A stretch of DNA of 64,000 bases, from positions 434,001 through 498,000 of the forward strand of contig NZ_JAAXCY010000004.1 in NCBI RefSeq assembly GCF_014230465.1. Reading direction: 5' to 3'. The translations under genes and the position numbers were made by a program. This DNA comes from Pseudomonas cremoris (GTDB taxonomy: Bacteria > Pseudomonadota > Gammaproteobacteria > Pseudomonadales > Pseudomonadaceae). How positions within the stretch are numbered: the stretch's first letter is position 1; each line of letters starts with the position of its first letter. A model generated the notes under the pieces. That model saw nothing but the letters and a program-made list of their open reading frames with translations. It had not been told where the DNA came from and ran no database searches. Positions 53,049 through 62,535 of the stretch are shown piece after piece.

Positions 53049-54485
53049 ATGTCGATACCACGTTTGAAGTCTTACCTATCCATAGTCGCCACGGTATTGG
53101 TGCTGGGCCAGTCCTTGTCTGCGCAAGCGGCCGAGCTGCCTGACTTTACCCAACTGGTCGAGCAGGCCTCGCCGGCCGTGGTGAACATCAGTACCACGCA
53201 GAAACTGCCGGACCGCAAAGTTTCAAACCAACAGATGCCCGACCTCGAAGGCCTGCCGCCGATGCTGCGCGAGTTCTTCGAGCGCGGCATGCCGCAGCAG
53301 CGCTCCCCGCGTGGCGGTGGTGGCCAGCGTGAGGCTCAGTCCTTGGGTTCGGGTTTCATCATCTCGCCGGATGGCTACATCCTCACCAACAACCATGTGA
53401 TTGCCGATGCCGACGAGATCCTTGTACGCCTGGCTGATCGCAGTGAGCTGAAAGCCAAGCTGGTCGGCACTGATCCACGTTCCGACGTGGCGTTGCTGAA
53501 AATTGAAGGCAAAGACCTGCCAGTGCTGAAACTGGGCAAATCCCAGGACCTGAAAGCCGGTCAGTGGGTTGTCGCCATCGGTTCGCCGTTTGGCTTTGAC
53601 CACACCGTCACCCAAGGTATCGTAAGCGCCATTGGCCGCAGTCTGCCGAACGAAAACTACGTGCCGTTCATTCAGACCGACGTACCGATCAACCCGGGCA
53701 ACTCCGGTGGTCCGCTGTTCAACCTGGCGGGCGAAGTTGTGGGGATCAACTCGCAGATCTACACGCGCTCCGGTGGTTTCATGGGCGTGTCGTTCGCGAT
53801 CCCGATCGACGTGGCCATGGACGTTTCCAACCAGCTGAAAAGTGGTGGAAAGGTTAGCCGCGGCTGGTTGGGTGTCGTTATTCAGGAAGTAAACAAAGAC
53901 CTGGCTGAGTCCTTCGGTCTCGACAAGCCGGCCGGTGCCCTGGTCGCGCAAATCCAGGACGATGGCCCAGCAGCCAAAGGTGGCCTGCAAGTCGGCGACG
54001 TGATCCTGAGCATGAATGGCCAGCCAATCGTCATGTCGGCGGACCTGCCGCACCTGGTCGGCGCACTCAAGGCTGGCAGCAAGGCCAAGCTGGAAGTGAT
54101 CCGTGAAGGCAAGCGTCAGACTGTTGAACTGACCGTTGGCGCGATCCCTGAAGAGGGCGCGACGCTGGACGCCTTGGGTAACGCCAAGCCAGGTGCCGAG
54201 CGCAGCAGCAACCGCCTGGGCATTGCCGTGGTTGAGCTGACCGATGAGCAGAAGAAGAGCTTCGACCTCAAGAGCGGCGTCGTGATCAAGGAAGTGCAGG
54301 ACGGTCCTGCGGCGCTGATCGGCCTGCAGCCCGGCGACGTGATCACCCACCTGAACAACCAGGCGATCAACTCCACCAAGGAATTCACCGACATCGCCAA
54401 GGCGCTGCCGAAGAATCGCTCGGTGTCGATGCGTGTGTTGCGTCAAGGTCGCGCCAGCTTCATTACCTTTAAGCTGGCCGAGTAA
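53049..54485 (+). CDS. mucD: Periplasmic serine protease MucD (DegP-like)
   Basis: The 478-residue protein has a signal peptide (ending QAAE region), a trypsin-like domain with His116 (TNNHV), Asp146 (SDVALL) and Ser219 (GNSGGP), and two PDZ domains at about 270-370 and 385-475. It degrades misfolded envelope proteins and damps AlgU activation. mucC, which lies between mucB and mucD in P. aeruginosa, is absent; the 234-base gap has no such frame. Confidence 0.96.
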   Translation: MSIPRLKSYLSIVATVLVLGQSLSAQAAELPDFTQLVEQASPAVVNISTTQKLPDRKVSNQQMPDLEGLPPMLREFFERGMPQQRSPRGGGGQREAQSLGSGFIISPDGYILTNNHVIADADEILVRLADRSELKAKLVGTDPRSDVALLKIEGKDLPVLKLGKSQDLKAGQWVVAIGSPFGFDHTVTQGIVSAIGRSLPNENYVPFIQTDVPINPGNSGGPLFNLAGEVVGINSQIYTRSGGFMGVSFAIPIDVAMDVSNQLKSGGKVSRGWLGVVIQEVNKDLAESFGLDKPAGALVAQIQDDGPAAKGGLQVGDVILSMNGQPIVMSADLPHLVGALKAGSKAKLEVIREGKRQTVELTVGAIPEEGATLDALGNAKPGAERSSNRLGIAVVELTDEQKKSFDLKSGVVIKEVQDGPAALIGLQPGDVITHLNNQAINSTKEFTDIAKALPKNRSVSMRVLRQGRASFITFKLAE

Positions 54486-54501
54486 TCTGCTAGCCCAATA
54501 G

Positions 54502-54541
54502 AAAAAGCCCCGCCTTCGTTAACCGAAGGTGGGGCTTTTTT
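54502..54541. terminator. Terminator after mucD
   Basis: A twelve-pair stem, GCCCCGCCTTCG/CGAAGGTGGGGC (one G-T pair), with loop TTAAC is flanked by A and T runs. It separates mucD from convergent bepA and works in both directions. Confidence 0.92.
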
Positions 54542-54554
54542 GTGGGTGATGGCT

Positions 54555-55988
54555 TTAGCTCATCATCCCTTTCACCAGGCGTTCCTGTTCGATCAGTTCA
54601 CGCTGCCGAGCGTCAATGCGCGACGACAGTGGGAAGTTGCTGCCAGCTCGGCGCTTGGCAAAGTCCAGCTGTTGGATGGCCTGCTGGAAGTCGCCGACCA
54701 AGGCGAAATATTCGGCACGGGCTTGATGAAGGCCGATGATGTTGCCAGACAAGCCGCGCGTCTCAGCGACCTGGTACCACACGTCAGGATCATCCGGGCG
54801 AGACTTGAGCAGCGCGTCCAAAGCCTTTTCTGCATCGGCAGTGCGGTTCTGCTTGAGCAGCAGGTCTACACGTACTTGGTTCAGCGGATAGTTGCCGGGG
54901 TACTGGGTGAGCATCTTGTCGGTGCGTTGCTGGGCGTCGGGCAAGCGGTTGTTATCGATGTCCAGTTGGATCTGCGCGAGGTTATAGGTAATGTCCGTGG
55001 GCGCCTTGGCCAGCAGGGGCGCGAGGTTTTCACGTGCCTCCTTGAATTGGGAGCCTTTGATCTGGGCGATTGCCAGCCCATAGCGCGCCACGTCGTTTTT
55101 TGGGTTTTCGTCCAGTTGCGCCTGGAAGCGCTTGGCGGCGAGGCCAGGGGTGTCTTCGTATTGCAACTGCACCCGCGCGCGAATCAGTTGATAGCGCAAA
55201 CTGTCTTCCTTGCCGCCTGGCTTGGCTTGTTCAGCGCGGTTACGGGTGTCGGCGATCCGTGATTCGGTGACCGGGTGCGTCAGCAGGAATTCCGGTGGCT
55301 TGGCGTCGAAGCGGTATTGACGCATCAAACGCTCGAACATGGTCGGCATTGAGCGCGGGTCGTAGCCGGCTTTTTCCAGATTAAGGATGCCGATACGGTC
55401 AGCTTCTTGTTCGTTCTGGCGAGAGAAACGGCGCTGTTCCTGGATCGCCGCCGCTTGAGTGCCGGCGATCGCGGCGATACCGGCATCACCTGCACCTGCC
55501 GCTGCAGCAATGATGCCGCCGAGTAGGGCGGCCATCATCGGGATCTGCATGCGCTGTTGCGCTTCCACACCACGGGCGAAGTGGCGTTGAGACAAGTGCG
55601 CCAACTCGTGGGCCAGTACCGAAGCGTACTCGCCTTCGGTCTGCGCGTTGAGGAACAGGCCGCCGTTGACCCCGACAATCCCGCCAGGCGCAGCAAAGGC
55701 GTTCAGTTGCGGGCTGTTGATCAGGATGAACTCCAGGCGCCGGTCATTGACCTGACTGGTCTCTACCAGCTTGTACACGCTGGTTTCAACGTAATCCTTG
55801 AGCTGCGGGTCATTGAGCTGCGAGACCTGGCCCCGCAGGTAGGCCAGCCATGCGCGGCCCAGTTGATATTCCTGTTGTGGCGAGACAATGGCAGAACTGG
55901 CGTCGCCAAGTGACGGCAGGTCGTCAGCGAAGCCTGGGGAGGCCAGCAGGCAAGCCAGCGTCAGCAGGGTAGGGCGCAAAAAAGTCAT
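54555..55988 (-). CDS. bepA: Beta-barrel assembly-enhancing protease BepA (M48)
   Basis: The 477-residue protein has a signal peptide (cleavage after GFA), an M48 metalloprotease domain with the zinc motif HELAH (127-131) and a third ligand in NEQEADRIG, and C-terminal TPR repeats from about 270. BepA helps or removes outer-membrane proteins at the BAM and Lpt complexes. bamC lies nearby at 59675. Confidence 0.93.
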   Translation of the reverse strand: MTFLRPTLLTLACLLASPGFADDLPSLGDASSAIVSPQQEYQLGRAWLAYLRGQVSQLNDPQLKDYVETSVYKLVETSQVNDRRLEFILINSPQLNAFAAPGGIVGVNGGLFLNAQTEGEYASVLAHELAHLSQRHFARGVEAQQRMQIPMMAALLGGIIAAAAGAGDAGIAAIAGTQAAAIQEQRRFSRQNEQEADRIGILNLEKAGYDPRSMPTMFERLMRQYRFDAKPPEFLLTHPVTESRIADTRNRAEQAKPGGKEDSLRYQLIRARVQLQYEDTPGLAAKRFQAQLDENPKNDVARYGLAIAQIKGSQFKEARENLAPLLAKAPTDITYNLAQIQLDIDNNRLPDAQQRTDKMLTQYPGNYPLNQVRVDLLLKQNRTADAEKALDALLKSRPDDPDVWYQVAETRGLSGNIIGLHQARAEYFALVGDFQQAIQQLDFAKRRAGSNFPLSSRIDARQRELIEQERLVKGMMS

Positions 55989-56083
55989 GCACAGAGCCTT
56001 TCGACAAAGAGCTTACTGTAGCCGGACACTGAGCTTCGGACCAGATATTCTAAGCAGCCCAAACGCTTGCCCGGAGTAAAACC

Positions 56084-56323
56084 ATGACCGACGCTGTAGC
56101 CTTCGATGCCGAACTTGACGCCAGCGGCCTCAATTGCCCGTTGCCGTTGCTCAAGGCCAAGCTGGAGCTCAATCGTCTAGCCAGTGGCGCAGTGCTCAAG
56201 GTCATCGCCACGGATGCAGGTTCCCAGCGGGATTTCCGAACCTTTGCCAAGTTGGCCGGGCATACTCTGTTGCACGAAGAAGACGCCGCCGGAGTGTACC
56301 GTTACTGGTTGCGCAAGGCCTGA
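56084..56323 (+). CDS. TusA-like sulfurtransferase
   Basis: The 79-residue protein has the TusA/SirA motif LDASGLNCPLPLLKAK with the sulfur-carrying Cys18 in the CPxP loop. It differs from the tRNA-thiolation TusA in its C-terminal part. In P. aeruginosa the gene at this locus has been tied to molybdoenzyme activity. It precedes perM by 31 bases, likely the same transcript. Confidence 0.88.
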   Translation: MTDAVAFDAELDASGLNCPLPLLKAKLELNRLASGAVLKVIATDAGSQRDFRTFAKLAGHTLLHEEDAAGVYRYWLRKA

Positions 56324-56354
56324 ACCGTTTGCCCCCACCACCCGAGGTTGATTG

Positions 56355-57425
56355 ATGTTCAAAGTGTTACGAGACTGGATCCAGCGCTACTTCTCCGACG
56401 AAGAAGCTGTGGTGCTGGCGGTCCTGCTGTTTCTGGCCTTCACGGCCGTACTTACCTTGGGTGGCATGCTGGCGCCGGTGCTGGCGGGGATGGTGCTGGC
56501 TTACCTGATGCAAGGGTTGGTCACGACTCTTGAGCGTTTGCGCTTGCCGGGTGGGGCGGCGGTGGGGTTGGTGTTCGCCTTGTTCATGGGGTTGCTGGTG
56601 CTGTTCATCGTGGTGGTGTTGCCGTTGTTGTGGCACCAACTGATCACGCTGTTCAACGAGTTGCCGGGCATGCTCGCCAAGTGGCAGTCGTTGTTGCTGT
56701 TGTTACCGGAGCGTTACCCGCACCTGGTGTCGGATGAGCAAGTGTTGCAAGCCATCGAAGTGGCGCGCGGTGAGATAGGAAAGTTCGGGCAATGGGCGCT
56801 GACCTTTTCCCTGTCCAGCCTTCCGCTGTTGGTCAACATCATGATCTACCTGGTGCTGGTACCGATCCTGGTGTTCTTCTTCCTCAAGGACCGCGCCATG
56901 ATCGGCCGCTGGGTGCGTGGGTACCTTCCGCGTGAACGGGCGTTGATTACTCGGGTGGCTGAGGAGATGAACCGGCAGATCGCGAACTACATACGTGGCA
57001 AGGTCATCGAGATCATCATCTGCGGCGGCGTCACCTACATTGCCTTTGTTGCCCTGGACCTGAACTACGCGGCCCTGCTCGCCTTGTTGGTGGGCCTGTC
57101 GGTAGTGGTGCCGTACGTAGGTGCGGTGGTGGTGACGGTGCCGGTGATGTTGATCGCGCTGTTCCAATGGGGCTGGAGCGACCAGTTCATCTACCTGATG
57201 GCGGTGTACGGCATCATCCAGACCCTGGATGGCAACGTACTGGTACCGCTGTTGTTTTCGGAAGCAGTAAACCTGCACCCGGTGGCGATCATCTGTGCGG
57301 TGTTGTTGTTCGGCGGGCTATGGGGGTTCTGGGGAGTGTTCTTTGCAATCCCCTTGGCGACACTGTTCAAGGCGGTGCTGGATGCGTGGCCACGACAGGA
57401 ACCGGTGGTCGCGCCATTGTTGTAG
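56355..57425 (+). CDS. perM: AI-2E family transporter PerM
   Basis: The 356-residue protein has about eight hydrophobic segments and the family signature VVLPLLWHQLITLFNELP, then VPYVGAVVVTVPV and GNVLVPLLFSEAVNLHP. The family name comes from an AI-2 exporter, but PerM's substrate is not established. A perfect 12-pair hairpin contains its stop codon. Confidence 0.9.
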   Translation: MFKVLRDWIQRYFSDEEAVVLAVLLFLAFTAVLTLGGMLAPVLAGMVLAYLMQGLVTTLERLRLPGGAAVGLVFALFMGLLVLFIVVVLPLLWHQLITLFNELPGMLAKWQSLLLLLPERYPHLVSDEQVLQAIEVARGEIGKFGQWALTFSLSSLPLLVNIMIYLVLVPILVFFFLKDRAMIGRWVRGYLPRERALITRVAEEMNRQIANYIRGKVIEIIICGGVTYIAFVALDLNYAALLALLVGLSVVVPYVGAVVVTVPVMLIALFQWGWSDQFIYLMAVYGIIQTLDGNVLVPLLFSEAVNLHPVAIICAVLLFGGLWGFWGVFFAIPLATLFKAVLDAWPRQEPVVAPLL

Positions 57426-57450
57426 TGAGCGGGGCAGGCCCGCTCACTAC
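57422..57450. terminator. Hairpin spanning the perM stop codon
   Basis: GTAGTGAGCGGG (57422-57433) and CCCGCTCACTAC (57439-57450) pair perfectly over 12 bases with a five-base loop. The TAG stop of perM lies inside the stem. There is no T-run, so it may be an mRNA end-stabiliser or a factor-assisted terminator between perM and convergent bcp. Confidence 0.55.
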
Positions 57451-57461
57451 ATGCCCGCGTG

Positions 57462-57935
57462 TCAGGCGTTGTTCAATGCCTGCGCTGCCGCCAAAACGGC
57501 ATCCACGTGGCCAGGCACTTTCACACCACGCCATTCCTGACGCAGTACGCCGTCCTTGTCGATCAGGAACGTGCTGCGATCCACGCCCAGGTATTCCTTG
57601 CCGTACAGCTTCTTCAGCTTGATCACGTCAAACAGCTGGCAGACTGCCTCGTCCTTGTCGCTGATCAGTTCGAAAGGGAATTCCTGCTTGCCCTTGAAGT
57701 TCTCATGAGACTTCACGCTGTCGCGCGATACGCCAAACACCTCGGTGTTGGCGGCCTTGAATGCTTCGTACTGATCACGAAAGCCCTGGCCTTCGGTGGT
57801 GCAGCCCGGCGTGCTGTCTTTCGGATAGAAGTAGATCACCACTTGCTTGCCCTTGAGGGCCGCGAGGCTGAAGGTCTGGCCGCTGGTGGCCTGGGCTTCG
57901 AAATCGGCTACAGGTTTGTCGATGACAACTGCCAT
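57462..57935 (-). CDS. bcp: Thioredoxin-dependent peroxiredoxin Bcp
   Basis: The 157-residue protein has the peroxidatic cysteine Cys45 in FYPKDSTPGCTTEGQ. E. coli Bcp has a second cysteine five residues on; here that place is Gln50, so this is either a one-Cys form or one that uses Cys99. It reduces peroxides with thioredoxin. It follows gcvR after ten bases. Confidence 0.93.
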   Translation of the reverse strand: MAVVIDKPVADFEAQATSGQTFSLAALKGKQVVIYFYPKDSTPGCTTEGQGFRDQYEAFKAANTEVFGVSRDSVKSHENFKGKQEFPFELISDKDEAVCQLFDVIKLKKLYGKEYLGVDRSTFLIDKDGVLRQEWRGVKVPGHVDAVLAAAQALNNA

Positions 57936-57945
57936 GGGGTCTTCC

Positions 57946-58506
57946 TTACATCGGGTTCTGTGGGCGCCAAGGCTCGATCAGGGCGTCGAGGTTCAAGGCA
58001 TCGGCAAAGTCCAGGAACTGGTCGCGCAGCCAACTGATCTGCACGCCGGCCGGCAAGGTCACGGTGAACGTGGCATTGAGCATGGTGCCGCCAGTTTGCG
58101 GGGCCTGGTAGGTGTCGCAGGTCAGGTTCTCCAGTTCGACGTTATGGTCGATGAAGAACTGGCACAGCTCGTTGACGATGTCCGAACGGTAAGCCGAGCT
58201 GACATAGGCGACATAGGGCAGTGCCTGCGGACGATTTTCCAAGGCGGCGCTGCGTACCACGTTGACGGTGAAGTCATGCTTCTTGGCCAGGCCCGGCAGG
58301 CCGGTTTCCAGGCGCGCCAAGGCGTCCCAGGTGCCGGAGATCTGAAGCACCAGCGCACTGCACTCGCCGTGGCGGGTCAGGCGGGAGGTCACGACGGCGC
58401 AGCGGTTTTCATGGCTGGCGCGGCACAGGACGTTGGTCAGCTCCATGGGGTTGGCGCCGAGGGCACTGATAACAAGGAATTGTTCGCGAACTGTGGGGGT
58501 GGACAT
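57946..58506 (-). CDS. gcvR: Glycine cleavage system transcriptional repressor GcvR-like, ACT domains
   Basis: The 186-residue protein has two ACT domains: EQFLVISALGANPMELTNVL in the first and LPYVAYVSSAYRSDIVNELC in the second. It has no DNA-binding domain, as in GcvR, which acts by binding GcvA and glycine in enteric bacteria. In pseudomonads the real role is unclear. It is divergent from dapA. Confidence 0.88.
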   Translation of the reverse strand: MSTPTVREQFLVISALGANPMELTNVLCRASHENRCAVVTSRLTRHGECSALVLQISGTWDALARLETGLPGLAKKHDFTVNVVRSAALENRPQALPYVAYVSSAYRSDIVNELCQFFIDHNVELENLTCDTYQAPQTGGTMLNATFTVTLPAGVQISWLRDQFLDFADALNLDALIEPWRPQNPM

Positions 58507-58778
58507 GCAGCCTTCCTAAAGCGATGAGCGGTCGATACGTTGAGGCTGTATCGATCAAAGCATGAAGGGTAGCGAAAAGCGCCGCCAAGGGATAGGAGGT
58601 GGCGTTTTCATTGCGTGATCGGCTTGATTTGGCCGTGCTAAAACCCCGGCTTTGGCCCAATGATGGCATTGCCCGTCGTTTAGTTGCGCCAGAACGCGTC
58701 CTCACGCGGTACTTCGCTTGTGCAAGCATCTTGGCGCCAGTACCATTACGGCTCTCTTTTTCCGGCAGGAGCGGTTGC

Positions 58779-59657
58779 ATGATTGCGGGCAGTATGGTGG
58801 CACTGGTCACACCCATGGATGCACAAGGTCATCTCGACTGGGACAGCCTGGGCAAACTGGTGGACTTCCACCTGCAAGAAGGCACCAACGCCATTGTGGC
58901 GGTCGGCACCACAGGTGAATCGGCCACCCTCGACGTGGAAGAACACATCCAGGTCATCGAATTCGTAGTCAAGCGTGTTGCGGGCCGTATCGCCGTGATC
59001 GCCGGTACGGGCGCCAACTCGACGCGTGAAGCGATCGAGCTGACCAAGAACGCCAAGAAGGCCGGCGCCGATGCCTGCCTGCTGGTGACCCCGTACTACA
59101 ACAAGCCGACCCAGGAAGGTTTGTACCAGCACTTCCGCGCCATCGCCGAAGCCGTTGATATCCCGCAGATCCTCTACAACGTACCGGGCCGTACTGCTTG
59201 CGACATGCAGGCCGCGACCGTGATTCGCCTGTCCACCGTGCCGAACATCATCGGTATCAAGGAAGCCACCGGCGACCTGCAACGTGCCAAGGACATCCTG
59301 GCCGGTGTGAGCAGCGACTTCCTGGTGTACTCCGGTGACGACGCCACCGCTGTCGAGCTGATCCTGCTGGGCGGCAAAGGCAACATCTCCGTGACTGCCA
59401 ACGTGGCTCCGCGTGCCATGAGCGAACTGTGCGCTGCCGCCATCGCCGGTGACGCCGTGACCGCCCGTGCGATCCACGAGAAGCTGATGCCGCTCAACAA
59501 GACACTGTTTATCGAATCCAACCCTATCCCCGTGAAGTGGGCGCTGTATGAGATGGGCCTGATGCCGGACGGTATCCGTCTGCCGCTCACCCGTCTCAGC
59601 GAAGCCTGTCACGAACCGCTGCGACAGGCCCTGCGCCAGTCCGGCGTCCTGGTTTAA
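58779..59657 (+). CDS. dapA: 4-hydroxy-tetrahydrodipicolinate synthase
   Basis: The 292-residue enzyme has all DapA residues: Thr44 (GTTGES), Tyr133, Arg138 (YNVPGRTA) and Schiff-base Lys161 (GIKEATG). It joins pyruvate and aspartate semialdehyde in lysine and peptidoglycan synthesis. GGAG precedes the ATG at 58779. It is followed by bamC after 17 bases. Confidence 0.97.
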   Translation: MIAGSMVALVTPMDAQGHLDWDSLGKLVDFHLQEGTNAIVAVGTTGESATLDVEEHIQVIEFVVKRVAGRIAVIAGTGANSTREAIELTKNAKKAGADACLLVTPYYNKPTQEGLYQHFRAIAEAVDIPQILYNVPGRTACDMQAATVIRLSTVPNIIGIKEATGDLQRAKDILAGVSSDFLVYSGDDATAVELILLGGKGNISVTANVAPRAMSELCAAAIAGDAVTARAIHEKLMPLNKTLFIESNPIPVKWALYEMGLMPDGIRLPLTRLSEACHEPLRQALRQSGVLV

Positions 59658-59674
59658 TTGAGGAAGCACTACGC

Positions 59675-60790
59675 ATGAAGCGATTGGCCGGACTTTCCGC
59701 ACTTGCCTTGATTATCTCCAGCACCAGTGGCTGCGGTTGGATCTGGGGCCCGGAAGGCTACTTCCGTGACCGCGGTAGCGATTACCTGGAAGCCCAAGCA
59801 ACCAAACCGATGCAACTGCCGCCGGACGTCAATGTCGCCAAGCGCCTTGACCCGTTGCTGCCGATCCCGCGTAACGTTGCCGACGACACCGTCAAGGGTG
59901 AGTACGTAGTGCCGCGTCCACAGCCGATCTCGGCCGTGGCCGAAGCCAGCGACTACAGCCTGCAGAAGAGCGGTGACAACCGCTGGATCATGGCTCAGCG
60001 CCCACCTGCCGAAGTTTGGCCGGTGGCGGTGCAGTTCTTCCAGGACAACGGTTTCCGTATCGACCAGCAACGTCCGCAGACCGGCGAGTTCACCACGGCA
60101 TGGCAACAAGGCAGCGAGCTGTCGGCCAGCATGGCCAAGCGCCTGCAAGCGAGCGGTGTAGCCGCTGACAGCGAGGCCCGTGTGCGTGTGCGCATCGAGC
60201 CAGGCGTGCAGCGCAACACCAGTGAAGTCTACGTGGTGAGCGCCGAGCGTCCTGCCGGCAGCACCGCCAATGTTGACTTTACCAACCGCTCGGTCAACAC
60301 CGGTGTTGACTCCGCATTGGTCGACGAAATGCTCGCCAGCATGAGTCGTATCTCCGAGAAGGGCGGTTCCGTTTCCCTGCTCGCCGCACGTGATTACGAC
60401 ACCCCAAGCCGAGTCAGCCTCACCGAAGACGGCAGCGGCAACGTGGTGCTGAACCTGGGTGAAGACCTGGACCGTGCGTGGGCCAGCGTCGGTCGCGCGT
60501 TGGAGCAAGGCCCGTGGCGTGTTGAAGACATCAACCGCAGCCTGGGCCTGTACTACATCAACGTGGCTGAAAAGGCCGAGAAGAAAGACGACGAGCCAGG
60601 CTTCTTCGGCAAATTGTTCGGCAGCAAGCCGACCAAGGAAGAGATCGAGACCCGTGCCGAGCGTTACCAGGTTCGTTTGAGCAAAGTTGGCGAAAGCGTA
60701 CAAGTCACCGTCGAGAAGAACATCAACACCGTTGCGCCAGCAGAAACAGCGCGCAAAGTGTTGGGCGTGATTCAGGACAACTTGGGCTGA
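59675..60790 (+). CDS. bamC: Outer-membrane assembly lipoprotein BamC
   Basis: The 371-residue lipoprotein has the lipid-bearing Cys20 (STSGC), an unstructured N-terminal part (KPMQLPPDV region, which contacts BamD in E. coli) and two helix-grip domains. It is a part of the BAM complex. It lies directly after dapA, the conserved arrangement. Confidence 0.94.
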   Translation: MKRLAGLSALALIISSTSGCGWIWGPEGYFRDRGSDYLEAQATKPMQLPPDVNVAKRLDPLLPIPRNVADDTVKGEYVVPRPQPISAVAEASDYSLQKSGDNRWIMAQRPPAEVWPVAVQFFQDNGFRIDQQRPQTGEFTTAWQQGSELSASMAKRLQASGVAADSEARVRVRIEPGVQRNTSEVYVVSAERPAGSTANVDFTNRSVNTGVDSALVDEMLASMSRISEKGGSVSLLAARDYDTPSRVSLTEDGSGNVVLNLGEDLDRAWASVGRALEQGPWRVEDINRSLGLYYINVAEKAEKKDDEPGFFGKLFGSKPTKEEIETRAERYQVRLSKVGESVQVTVEKNINTVAPAETARKVLGVIQDNLG

Positions 60791-60794
60791 TCCG

Positions 60795-61553
60795 ATGCGT
60801 TTTGCCGTTCTCGGCAGCGGTAGCCAAGGGAACGGCACGCTGGTCGCACATGACGACACGTATGTGCTGGTGGATTGTGGTTTCTCGTTAAAAGAAACCG
60901 AGCGGCGCCTGCTGCGCCTGGGGGTTCACCCCACGCAGCTGACCGCGATTCTGGTGACCCACGAACATGCCGACCACGTGCATGGCGTGGGTTTGCTGTC
61001 TCGGCGCTACAATCTTCCGGTGTACCTCAGTCGCGGCACCTTGCGCGGGATGCGCAAACCCATTGAACCCGCAGGTTTCCTGGCCGGTGGCGAGCAGTTG
61101 CAAATCGGCGCATTGAGCATCGATGTGATTGCCGTGGCGCACGACGCCCAGGAGCCGACGCAATATGTGTTCAGTGACGGCGAGCGGCGCTTTGGCGTGC
61201 TCACCGACCTGGGTTCCTACTGCTCCAAGGTGCTGGACGGCTACCGCGACCTCGATGCATTGATGATCGAGTCCAACCACTGCCGAGACCTGCTGGCTCG
61301 CGGTCATTACCCGTACTTTCTCAAGCAACGGGTGGGCGGCGAACTGGGACATTTGAACAACCACCAGGCGGCGTACCTGGTGTATGAGTTGGGCTGGCAA
61401 GACCTGCAACACCTGGTCCTGGCCCACTTGAGCAGCAAGAACAACCTGCCGACGCTTGCCCGGCAATGTTTTGTCGACACCCTAGGGTGCGACCCGGACT
61501 GGCTGCAACTGGCCGATCAAGATTCAGGGCTCGACTGGCGACATATCGCCTAG
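60795..61553 (+). CDS. MBL-fold metallohydrolase (YycJ/WalJ-like)
   Basis: The 252-residue protein has a metallo-beta-lactamase fold with the metal motif THEHADHVHG (His56, His58, Asp60, His61) and the N-terminal LGSGSQGNGTLV typical of the YycJ-like group, which are probable exonucleases. It starts four bases after bamC and precedes purC, suggesting a bamC-MBL-purC operon. Confidence 0.9.
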   Translation: MRFAVLGSGSQGNGTLVAHDDTYVLVDCGFSLKETERRLLRLGVHPTQLTAILVTHEHADHVHGVGLLSRRYNLPVYLSRGTLRGMRKPIEPAGFLAGGEQLQIGALSIDVIAVAHDAQEPTQYVFSDGERRFGVLTDLGSYCSKVLDGYRDLDALMIESNHCRDLLARGHYPYFLKQRVGGELGHLNNHQAAYLVYELGWQDLQHLVLAHLSSKNNLPTLARQCFVDTLGCDPDWLQLADQDSGLDWRHIA

Positions 61554-61580
61554 CCCACCTCACTCAAAGCGGAGCCCATC

Positions 61581-62294
61581 ATGGAAAAACGTGAAGAACT
61601 CTACCGCGGCAAAGCCAAGTCGGTTTACAAGACCGACGACGCCAACCGCCTGATCCTGCTGTTTCGCAACGACACCTCGGCGTTCGACGGCAAGCGCATC
61701 GAACAGCTGGACCGCAAGGGCATGGTGAACAACAAGTTCAACGCCTTCATCATGCAGAAACTCGAAGAGGCCGGCATTCCGACCCAATTCGACAAACTGC
61801 TGGGCGACAACGAGTGCCTGGTCAAGAAGCTGGACATGATCCCGGTCGAGTGCGTCGTGCGTAACTACGCCGCCGGCAGCCTGGTCAAGCGTCTGGGCGT
61901 GGAGGAGGGCCTTAAGCTCAACCCTTACACGTTCGAACTGTTCCTGAAGGACGACGCCAAGGGCGACCCGTTCATCAACGAATCCCACGTCGTGGCATTC
62001 GGTTGGGGCACCGCTGAGCAACTGGCGCGCATGAAGGAGTTGTCCCTCAAGGTCAACGACGTGCTGAGCAAGCTGTTCGACGACGCCGGCCTGCTATTGG
62101 TGGACTTCAAGCTGGAATTCGGTGTGTTCCACGACGGCTCCATCGTCCTGGGCGACGAGTTCAGCCCGGACGGCTGCCGCCTGTGGGACAAGGACACCAA
62201 GAAGAAGATGGACAAAGACCGCTTCCGCCAGGGCCTCGGTGACGTTATCGAAGCCTACGAAGAAGTCGCCAACCGTCTTGGCGTACCGCTTTAA
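61581..62294 (+). CDS. purC: Phosphoribosylaminoimidazole-succinocarboxamide synthase
   Basis: The 237-residue SAICAR synthetase has [14 protein letters not shown] at the ATP site, [18 protein letters not shown] and VDFKLEFG. It joins CAIR and aspartate in purine synthesis. The length is normal for bacterial PurC. Confidence 0.97.
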   Translation: MEKREELYRGKAKSVYKTDDANRLILLFRNDTSAFDGKRIEQLDRKGMVNNKFNAFIMQKLEEAGIPTQFDKLLGDNECLVKKLDMIPVECVVRNYAAGSLVKRLGVEEGLKLNPYTFELFLKDDAKGDPFINESHVVAFGWGTAEQLARMKELSLKVNDVLSKLFDDAGLLLVDFKLEFGVFHDGSIVLGDEFSPDGCRLWDKDTKKKMDKDRFRQGLGDVIEAYEEVANRLGVPL

Positions 62295-62340
62295 TCGACG
62301 CAAGCATCTGATAGCACGGAAAAAAATCTCGTTTCGAGCT

Positions 62341-62368
62341 TTGCTTTCCTGAATCACGCTGTTATGAT
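62341..62368 (+). promoter_or_regulatory. Promoter of tRNA-Ser
   Basis: TTGCTT, a 16-base spacer and TATGAT, followed by GCGCGCC, a GC-rich discriminator typical of stable-RNA promoters. The tRNA begins at 62379. Confidence 0.65.
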
Positions 62369-62378
62369 GCGCGCCGTT

Positions 62379-62468
62379 GGAGAGATGCCAGAGTGGCCGA
62401 ATGGGACGGATTCGAAATCCGTTGTACCTTCACCGGTACCTAGGGTTCGAATCCCTATCTCTCCGCCA
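62379..62468 (+). tRNA. tRNA-Ser (anticodon CGA)
   Basis: This 90-base class II tRNA begins GGAGAGATGCC and ends TCTCTCCGCCA. The anticodon loop TTCGAAA gives CGA. It has a long variable arm (TACCTTCACCGGTA) and the T arm AGGGTTCGAATCCCT. CCA is encoded. Confidence 0.95.
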
Positions 62469-62475
62469 TTACATA

Positions 62476-62514
62476 GAAAAAGCCCCGTAGCTGAACAAGC
62501 TACGGGGCTTTTTT
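62476..62514. terminator. Terminator after tRNA-Ser
   Basis: An eleven-pair stem, AGCCCCGTAGC/GCTACGGGGCT (62481-62491 and 62499-62509), is flanked by A and T runs. It serves tRNA-Ser and perhaps the convergent toxin gene. Confidence 0.92.
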
Positions 62515-62535
62515 GTTTTGTGTGTCTATCTAGCG

